From contig NZ_CP152276.1 in the NCBI RefSeq assembly GCF_038719015.1, positions 4,357,501 to 4,421,500 on the forward strand: a DNA stretch of 64,000 nt. The letters are read 5' to 3'. The translations under genes were made by a program, and so were the position numbers. This stretch comes from Nguyenibacter vanlangensis (GTDB taxonomy: Bacteria; Pseudomonadota; Alphaproteobacteria; Acetobacterales; Acetobacteraceae). The notes beneath the pieces are model-generated. The model was not told the origin of the DNA and searched no databases. It saw only the letters and a program-made list of their open reading frames with translations. Below, one piece after another: positions 58,692-64,000 of the stretch; positions within the stretch are counted from its first letter, which is position 1, and every line of letters starts with the position of its first letter.

Positions 58692-61127
58692 TCATTCCAT
58701 GGGTACACGGACGGTCATGAGAGCGGAAAAACCCGGTTCGACATAGTACGTCGGCGAACTGCCTGCGATGGTGCCGCCGAGGACGCCCGTGCTGGTCCTG
58801 GCATTGTCGCTGAACCCGTAGATGCCGGTTCTTTGCGTTGAATTGTTGATGTTGTTCAGGTTGACCTGGATCGACGGGCGATTCAGGACCGCGAATTTCG
58901 GTAGCCTGTATCCCAGGATGACGCTGTTGTTGATGTATCCGGGCATTTTTTCGTCATTCATCAATGTCGCGTATTGCGAGCTGATGTATTTCACGTTCAC
59001 GCTGCCAAAGAAAGTACCGTCGTCGTAGGACAGGCCGAGGCCTGCCTGGTAATGGGGGCTGGCGACCTGAGTCTTTCCGGCGGTGCGTAGATAATCGACC
59101 TGGCCGTTGCTGTCGACGGTCCGCAGGTTGTTGTCCTGGCGCGCGTCGAGATAGGCGAAGGTAACGTAAGGTGTAAAGCGGCCCCAGAGAGGAATCGTGC
59201 CGATCTGGACATCGACGCCGCGGCTGGTCTGCCCGCCGGCATTCAATTCGCGCTGGACTTGGACGCCTTCCTGATAGGTGTTGAGCGTCAGCAGGCGGTT
59301 GGTCATGTTCATGTTGAAGAAGGAAACCGAGGCAATCAGCCGGTCGCCATTATAGCGGTAGCCGATTTCCTCCTTGATTGCGTATTGGGATTTCGGGGAA
59401 TTGGCACCTGTCGTCATGGCCCCGCTGCTGACGCTATACTGTTCGGCGGTCGAACCCATGAAGGGTTGCCGGTAATCGCCTTCGGCATTGATATAGACTT
59501 GGTTGGCGCGATCGAAATTGTAGCGGGCGCCGAGGGAGGGCAGCGGGATGTTTTCGCTGATTCCCATATGGGGAGTCGAACCGGGGACGTAGTTGTCGAC
59601 GCCGCGCGTCACCATCACGTCCTTGAAGCCGGCGTTGATGACCAGTCTGTCCTTCAGCAGGCGCAATGTGTCCATGATGTATGGTGAATTGAGCTGATAG
59701 TGAAGGAAATAATTGTCGTAGTAATAGAGGTGTCCGTTTGCCAGACGATAATAATTATAGCTGTGGCTGAGATCGGCAGGGTCGCCGGTTTCCTGGTTGA
59801 TGAAGCCCACGGGATCCTTTTCGCGCAGATTATAATTTTCGTACCAGTAGCCCAGGGTCACGGTGTTGTGGCCGTGGGTCCAGGCGAATTTCGAGTTTAT
59901 GCCGCCGATATAGGTCGGGCCGCCGAAACCGGTCGAGACGAGATATTGCTGCCCGTTCTGGGCGACGCCTCCCGTTCCCTGCGCGAGATTGACGTCCACA
60001 CGCTGATTGCCGAGATAGGTCTGGCCCTGCGTGAGGGTCGTGCCGCCGGGCCCCCAGCCGAAACCGTACCAGAAATACGGAGTTGTATCCCAGGTGAGGC
60101 GGGGGCTGAGCATCACATGGATGGGCGCGAGAACCGTACCTGAATAAAACAGCGATGTCTGGTTGAGCTTGTAATAGGAACCGTCGTGGATGCCGCTATA
60201 GGTCGCATCCGGGTTGATCCAGCGATATTGCCGCCATTCCTGTTGGGTCGGATAATAGTAATATCCGTTCTTGTTGTTGTTGAAGACGGATTCGAACGCG
60301 AACGTGCTGCCGTTATTAAAGGATTTGAGCAGCTTGAAGTCGACATGCTGCTTCTTGGCGATACCGGGGCCGCGCCAGAAATCGGTCGAGGCGCTGGAGT
60401 AGGACACGAAGGCCCTGATGTCCGAGTGGCCGATTTCGCCGCTGTCAAGCCTGATGAAGCCGCGATAGGTATTGAAGGTACCGTAGGTGAAATCGACCTG
60501 GGTGCGGGCTTTTTCCGACGGGTCCTTCATCTTCGTATAGATGACGCCGCCGGTGGCCGAGGTGACGGGGTCATCGGTGGAACTGGAGCCAGGCGTGATC
60601 GAGACGCGATCCATGTTTTCACTGTCGAGCATTTCCGCCTGGAATCTGCCGGCGCCGGGAGAGAGGGTGGGCGCGCCGTCGAGGACCCAGCCCATGTCGT
60701 CGACGGTGAGGCCGCGAACCATGATGCCGTTGCTGAGAATCCCGGTCGGTTCCTGGGACATGGAATTGACGCTGGGCATCATAGAGAGAAGACCGACGAC
60801 GTTCGAGGTCGGGTTCTGCTTGGCGATATAGTCCGCGCTGACGGACTGGACCGATCGGGTGTCGTCGCGCCGCTGTATCATGCCGCCACCCGAAGAGATG
60901 TGCAGGTGGGCCGCGGCGACGTTGATTTCCTCCGCCTTGACACCGTGTAGGGGGGCCGAGGCGCGTTTGGTGGGACGCGGGGGCGGTTTCATGGAAACCG
61001 TCGAGGAAGCGGGAATGCTCTCCGGAAGATGGCTGCGGCTGTCCGCATGGGCCTTGGGGCCGGCAAGGAGGCCGATGATGGGAATGACGATGGAAGAGGT
61101 CGCCAACAGCGCATTTCTGTGACTCAT
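58692..61127 (-). CDS. TonB-dependent outer-membrane receptor
   Basis: An 811-residue receptor from ATG 61127 with a signal peptide (ALLATSSIVIPIIGLLAGPK, cut near AHAD), a plug domain (SADYIAKQNPTSNVVGLLSM, ILSNGIMVRGLTVDDMGWVL) and a large beta barrel. The last strand ends FSALMTVRVPME, with an aromatic-rich C-terminal signature. No N-terminal STN signalling domain is present. A promoter and a LacI-type palindrome sit upstream, and a phosphotriesterase/M20 operon lies beyond, so it probably imports the substrate of that pathway; the ligand is unknown. GGAGGC precedes the ATG. Confidence 0.9.
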   Translation of the reverse strand: MSHRNALLATSSIVIPIIGLLAGPKAHADSRSHLPESIPASSTVSMKPPPRPTKRASAPLHGVKAEEINVAAAHLHISSGGGMIQRRDDTRSVQSVSADYIAKQNPTSNVVGLLSMMPSVNSMSQEPTGILSNGIMVRGLTVDDMGWVLDGAPTLSPGAGRFQAEMLDSENMDRVSITPGSSSTDDPVTSATGGVIYTKMKDPSEKARTQVDFTYGTFNTYRGFIRLDSGEIGHSDIRAFVSYSSASTDFWRGPGIAKKQHVDFKLLKSFNNGSTFAFESVFNNNKNGYYYYPTQQEWRQYRWINPDATYSGIHDGSYYKLNQTSLFYSGTVLAPIHVMLSPRLTWDTTPYFWYGFGWGPGGTTLTQGQTYLGNQRVDVNLAQGTGGVAQNGQQYLVSTGFGGPTYIGGINSKFAWTHGHNTVTLGYWYENYNLREKDPVGFINQETGDPADLSHSYNYYRLANGHLYYYDNYFLHYQLNSPYIMDTLRLLKDRLVINAGFKDVMVTRGVDNYVPGSTPHMGISENIPLPSLGARYNFDRANQVYINAEGDYRQPFMGSTAEQYSVSSGAMTTGANSPKSQYAIKEEIGYRYNGDRLIASVSFFNMNMTNRLLTLNTYQEGVQVQRELNAGGQTSRGVDVQIGTIPLWGRFTPYVTFAYLDARQDNNLRTVDSNGQVDYLRTAGKTQVASPHYQAGLGLSYDDGTFFGSVNVKYISSQYATLMNDEKMPGYINNSVILGYRLPKFAVLNRPSIQVNLNNINNSTQRTGIYGFSDNARTSTGVLGGTIAGSSPTYYVEPGFSALMTVRVPME

Positions 61128-61224
61128 GGGTTGCCTCCGTGGAACGTGTTTGTCGTAGACGGGCAATGATGTCTCGAGGTCTCCGGACCTGGCTGGCGAA
61201 AGGCGGGGTTTTGAGACCAGAAGA

Positions 61225-61267
61225 AATAAACCGGTTTATTAATAAAATGCGGTTTGATTTCCGTCAA
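61225..61267 (-). promoter_or_regulatory. Promoter and LacI-type operator of the TonB receptor gene
   Basis: On the minus strand, TTGACG (complement of 61262-61267), a 17-bp spacer and TATTAA (complement of 61239-61244) form a good sigma-70 promoter. The perfect 16-bp palindrome AATAAACCGGTTTATT (61225-61240) overlaps the -10 and presumed start site. An AAACCGGTTT core with central CG is typical of LacI/GalR-family operators, so repression without substrate is likely. The leader to the ATG is about 100 nt. Confidence 0.65.
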
Positions 61268-61349
61268 TATATTTCGATATCGTTATAAAAAATACCGTTG
61301 GAGCGTTTTTCGGAGAAATCCTTGCGAATCCGGATATTTCGAATCCTGT

Positions 61350-62492
61350 CTATAATTCGGAGGTGGGGCCGAAGGCCTCGATGCAGTCGTGATAGAGGTT
61401 GGTGGCGGTCAGGAGGGCGTCGACGGGACAAAATTCGTCGGTTTGATGGGCGACGTCGGGTTCGCCCGGGCCGATGATGACTGCAGGCGCATTTCCGAAG
61501 GCTGGGGAAAGGATGGCCGCATCCGTGAAATAGGGAACGGTGGCGATTCCCCGGTCGGGAATTCCGTGCCGGGTGGCGATTGTCCGGACGGCCTGTACGA
61601 ACGGGTCGTTTGGCGAAGCGACGACAGGCGGGATGTCGAGGCGCTTTTGCAGCGATATCGCATTACACAGGCATTTTCGGATCGTGTCGGCGATCCTTAC
61701 ATGGCTGTCCGCGCTGCCGGTGCGGGCATCGACCGTGAAGGTCGCCCTGTCGGGGACGGAATTGATGTTCAGCCCGCCTTGGAACGTTCCGATATTGATG
61801 GTCGTCTTTCCGATGATCGGATCGTCCGCGCCCAGGTCGACCGCGCGGATGCGGGCGATCGCATCCGTGGCCTTGTAGATGGCGTTCACGCCGAATTCCG
61901 GCATGGCGGCGTGAGCCGTGCGGCCTTCGGCGGTGCATTCGAACCAGGCGACGCCCTTGTGCCCCAGGACGGGATAATTGCGTGTGGATTCGCCGATCAG
62001 CAGGCCCCTGAACATGCAGTCGGCCAGCAGGGGGGAGGTTGCGAGGGCCGCCGCGCCTTCGCATCCGGTTTCCTCGCCGCCGGTCAGGATGATGGTGACG
62101 TCGGGACAATGGCCGGTGTTCGCATGGTGGCGGGCGCATGCGGACATGAAGGCGGCGATTCCGCCCTTCATGTCCGAACTACCGCGCCCATAGACGCGCC
62201 CGTCGACGCATTCACCCGAAAAGGGCGGGTAGGTCCACGCCTTGCCGCCCAGAGGAACGGTATCGAGGTGGCCGGAGAAGCCGAGAGTCCCCCCCGGCCG
62301 CCGGCCAGGGGGGTGGGCGATGAGATTGACCCGGCGTTCACCGAAACCGATGACCGTAACCGCGAACCCGATGGCGTCGAGAATGCCGGCGCAGAATTGC
62401 GCGCAGGCCACCTCGTCGCCGGGTGGATTCAGGCTGGGAATTCGGATCAGGTCCTGGAGAAGCACGACGGGGTCGGTGTGTTGCCTGGTCAT
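61350..62492 (-). CDS. M20-family peptidase/deacylase (ArgE/DapE-like)
   Basis: A 380-residue zinc amidohydrolase from ATG 62492. Metal and catalytic residues are H75 and D77 (GHLDTVP), D107 (GRGSSDMKGG), E140-E141 (GGEETG) and E168 (LIGEST); the dimerisation domain carries H194. The family cleaves N-acyl amino acids or dipeptides. It starts 6 bp after the amidotransferase-like gene stops and is the third visible gene of that operon. A longer frame (to 62732) overlaps the neighbour and is unlikely. Substrate unknown; the setting suggests an N-acylated compound. Confidence 0.87.
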   Translation of the reverse strand: MTRQHTDPVVLLQDLIRIPSLNPPGDEVACAQFCAGILDAIGFAVTVIGFGERRVNLIAHPPGRRPGGTLGFSGHLDTVPLGGKAWTYPPFSGECVDGRVYGRGSSDMKGGIAAFMSACARHHANTGHCPDVTIILTGGEETGCEGAAALATSPLLADCMFRGLLIGESTRNYPVLGHKGVAWFECTAEGRTAHAAMPEFGVNAIYKATDAIARIRAVDLGADDPIIGKTTINIGTFQGGLNINSVPDRATFTVDARTGSADSHVRIADTIRKCLCNAISLQKRLDIPPVVASPNDPFVQAVRTIATRHGIPDRGIATVPYFTDAAILSPAFGNAPAVIIGPGEPDVAHQTDEFCPVDALLTATNLYHDCIEAFGPTSEL

Positions 62493-62497
62493 GGGGG

Positions 62498-63262
62498 TCA
62501 GGTCCGTGTCGTCAGCCAGTCGAGGCAGTTCAGCCAGAGTGTCCTGTAACCGGGCCATGCCAGGTAGTCGTCCGGCATCCAGTGGACGGACATGTCGCTG
62601 GTCCAGACGAGCGAGCGGCCGCGACCCAGGTCCCGCACGGCGATGAGGGGATGGCTGTCTTCGCCCACCGTGGCGACGAGCGTCGCGTCGGGGTGAAGCG
62701 TGACCTCGTTGTAGCCGAGAAGGGGCGGCCACGTCCCGGGCAGGCCGGCGACGACGGGATGGGCGGCATCGACGACGCTGACGGGACTACCCTCGGGCGT
62801 TTCCTGCCGGTCGTCATAGGGCAGGCAGGCGACGGGAAGGAGCCGTTCGATCGGCGTGTTGCGGTAGCGTGCCTGCCCGTTGACGCCCTGGAAGCTGAGA
62901 TAACCCCCGACCATCATGATGCCGCCGCCGTTCTTCACATATTCGACGATGACCTTCAGCCGGTTGGGAAAGGCCTTGCTGTGCAGCCATGTGTCCGGAT
63001 GGATCAGCAGGGTGTTGGCGCCGATGTCGGAGAGGATGATGGCGGCGTACTGAGAGAGATCCTCGACCGCCGCCGGAAACTGGCTCTGCGCCACCTCCGA
63101 GGGCATGTGCGTGACGTCGTAGGACGTGTCGCGCATAGCGTTGAGGAAGTTGACGGCACCACTATGCGCGGTGGTGGTGAAGAACTGGTCAAATCCCTTG
63201 GCGTGGCTGGCGGAACTGATCCACGATTCGCCGACGAGAAGGATCTTCTTTTTTTCCAACAC
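62498..63262 (-). CDS. Putative glutamine amidotransferase domain protein (ThuA-like)
   Basis: A 254-residue protein beginning LEKKKILLVGESWISSASHA, with VKNGGGIMMVGGYLSFQGVN and RSLVWTSDMSVHWMPDDYLA, matching the putative glutamine amidotransferase family (PF07090), a ThuA-like class-I fold. No nucleophile cysteine is apparent at the expected elbow, so catalysis by the usual triad is doubtful. The start is GTG 63262, 13 bp after the phosphotriesterase-like gene. Members often accompany sugar or lactone catabolism. Role here unknown. Confidence 0.75.
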   Translation of the reverse strand: MLEKKKILLVGESWISSASHAKGFDQFFTTTAHSGAVNFLNAMRDTSYDVTHMPSEVAQSQFPAAVEDLSQYAAIILSDIGANTLLIHPDTWLHSKAFPNRLKVIVEYVKNGGGIMMVGGYLSFQGVNGQARYRNTPIERLLPVACLPYDDRQETPEGSPVSVVDAAHPVVAGLPGTWPPLLGYNEVTLHPDATLVATVGEDSHPLIAVRDLGRGRSLVWTSDMSVHWMPDDYLAWPGYRTLWLNCLDWLTTRT

Positions 63263-63275
63263 GGAATTTTCTCTT

Positions 63276-64000
63276 TCAGAGTTGTTGTCCGCCGCACATG
63301 GCTTGCCTGGGATTCGCGACGAGGAGCTGTTCGATGTCGCGGTCCCCCAGCCCGAGGCGTTTCAGGCGGGGAACGAAATGACGCAGGATGTATCCGTAAC
63401 CATGCCCTCCGTAGCGGGTGAGCATGCTCTTGAGGAATACGTCGTGCGAGACGAGGACTTTCCTTCCGTATCCTCGTTCGAAAAGTTGGACGATAGCCTT
63501 GGCGTTTTCGTCGTCGGAGGGGCACTGGGCGTCTTCCTCCGGATAATAATAGGACATGGAGATCATGTCGTATTCGAGGTAGGCGCCGCGCTCGGCCAGG
63601 CTGTGCTGGTAGCCCGGGTCGGAAAGGCTGGGGTTCATGTGGCAGAGGATCACGTGATTGAGGTCCGCGCCCTGTTCTTCTGCGATGTCGAGCATGTCGT
63701 GGGCGACGCGCCGCCAGGCGGGAAGATGGATCGAAAGGGGGACCGAGGTCTCGGCCGAGGCAATCGCGGCGGCGCGCAGGACTTTTTCCTCGTCCTTCGT
63801 CATGGTGGAGGAGATGCCGATCTCCCCGACGATGCCGGCCACGATGTCCGGCCTGTCCGCCGTGCCGCCGACATCGCGGATGATGCGTCGGGCAAGCTGG
63901 TCGGCGCTTTCCGGACCCACATAGTCGGGATGGGACGGCTGGAGATAATATCCGGCGCCCATGACGATGTTCAGCCCGGTTCGCCGGGCAATGTCGCGCA
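63276..64000 (-). CDS. Phosphotriesterase-like hydrolase (5' end outside window)
   Basis: The C-terminal part (about 240 residues) of an amidohydrolase-superfamily protein of the phosphotriesterase type. RDIARRTGLNIVMGAGYYLQ, then VGEIGISSTM, SIHLP, VILCHMN and VLVSHDVF are the usual metal-ligand blocks (two histidines and an aspartate visible). The gene continues past the window edge. Such PLLs hydrolyse lactones, amides or phosphotriesters. The immediate neighbours (amidotransferase-like, M20) suggest a catabolic operon. The metal-bridging lysine position is outside or not identifiable. Confidence 0.85.
   Translation of the reverse strand, partial: RDIARRTGLNIVMGAGYYLQPSHPDYVGPESADQLARRIIRDVGGTADRPDIVAGIVGEIGISSTMTKDEEKVLRAAAIASAETSVPLSIHLPAWRRVAHDMLDIAEEQGADLNHVILCHMNPSLSDPGYQHSLAERGAYLEYDMISMSYYYPEEDAQCPSDDENAKAIVQLFERGYGRKVLVSHDVFLKSMLTRYGGHGYGYILRHFVPRLKRLGLGDRDIEQLLVANPRQAMCGGQQL

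Noticed and set aside
58692..58746. Extension of the HlyD-like frame to a stop at 58746
   Set aside because: The last part runs antisense through the 3' end of the TonB receptor gene and shows no adaptor similarity; the homologous part ends near 58576.

Overview
The window reads as a chromosomal segment of an alphaproteobacterium, most likely an acetic acid bacterium (Acetobacteraceae, Gluconacetobacter-like). This is an inference from high G+C, a CcrM-type GANTC methyltransferase, the gpmI-envC-ctpA-rppH and dnaG-rpoD neighbourhoods, and GC-rich palindromic repeats. No database search was possible.

Layout. 1-6020: end of the spc operon (rpsE partial, rpmD, rplO, secY, adk), then the alpha operon (rpsM, rpsK, rpoA, rplQ) with its own promoter and a terminator. 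6100-16900: two small membrane proteins, a four-gene minus-strand RND efflux operon (adaptor, two different RND pumps, outer-membrane factor), and a CsbD/DUF883-like stress protein. 17075-18879: rnhB-ccrM behind a cluster of five GANTC sites. 18956-26890: an ankyrin-repeat protein and a MoxR-DUF58-DUF4159 membrane operon. 27011-34462: DUF1285 protein, tRNA nucleotidyltransferase, an ABC exporter, an EmrAB drug pump behind a TetR-type palindrome, and a Nudix hydrolase. 34444-39470 (minus): gpmI-envC-ctpA-rppH. 39613-42772: msrB, upp, dodecin, threonine dehydratase, greA. 42907-47599 (minus): carA-carB; CarA carries an in-frame N-terminal helix-turn-helix domain, and two matching palindromes lie just upstream. 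47749-54871: yqeY-dnaG-rpoD-GNAT and rpsF-rpsR-rplI.

From about 52930 onward the window changes character. It holds two decayed toxin-antitoxin loci (a Phd/YefM antitoxin stump, and a ribbon-helix-helix antitoxin with a Doc toxin stump), three copies of a CCAAAGGC/GCCTTTGG repeat (one inside the 3' end of cfa), an AT-rich gene for a PrsW-like glutamic intramembrane protease candidate, and a frameshifted HlyD/colicin-V-type export adaptor. This looks like a degraded, horizontally acquired peptide-export or immunity locus. The window ends with a catabolic cluster on the minus strand (phosphotriesterase-like hydrolase, putative glutamine amidotransferase, M20 peptidase) next to a TonB-dependent receptor with its own promoter and a LacI-type palindrome.

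Two patterns recur across the window: short tandem duplications, most often of 15 nt, at gene ends and spacers; and tight 4-8 bp gene overlaps inside operons. The strongest candidates for something new are the CarA fusion with its putative operators, the PrsW-like gene with its dead HlyD partner, and the GANTC cluster upstream of ccrM.
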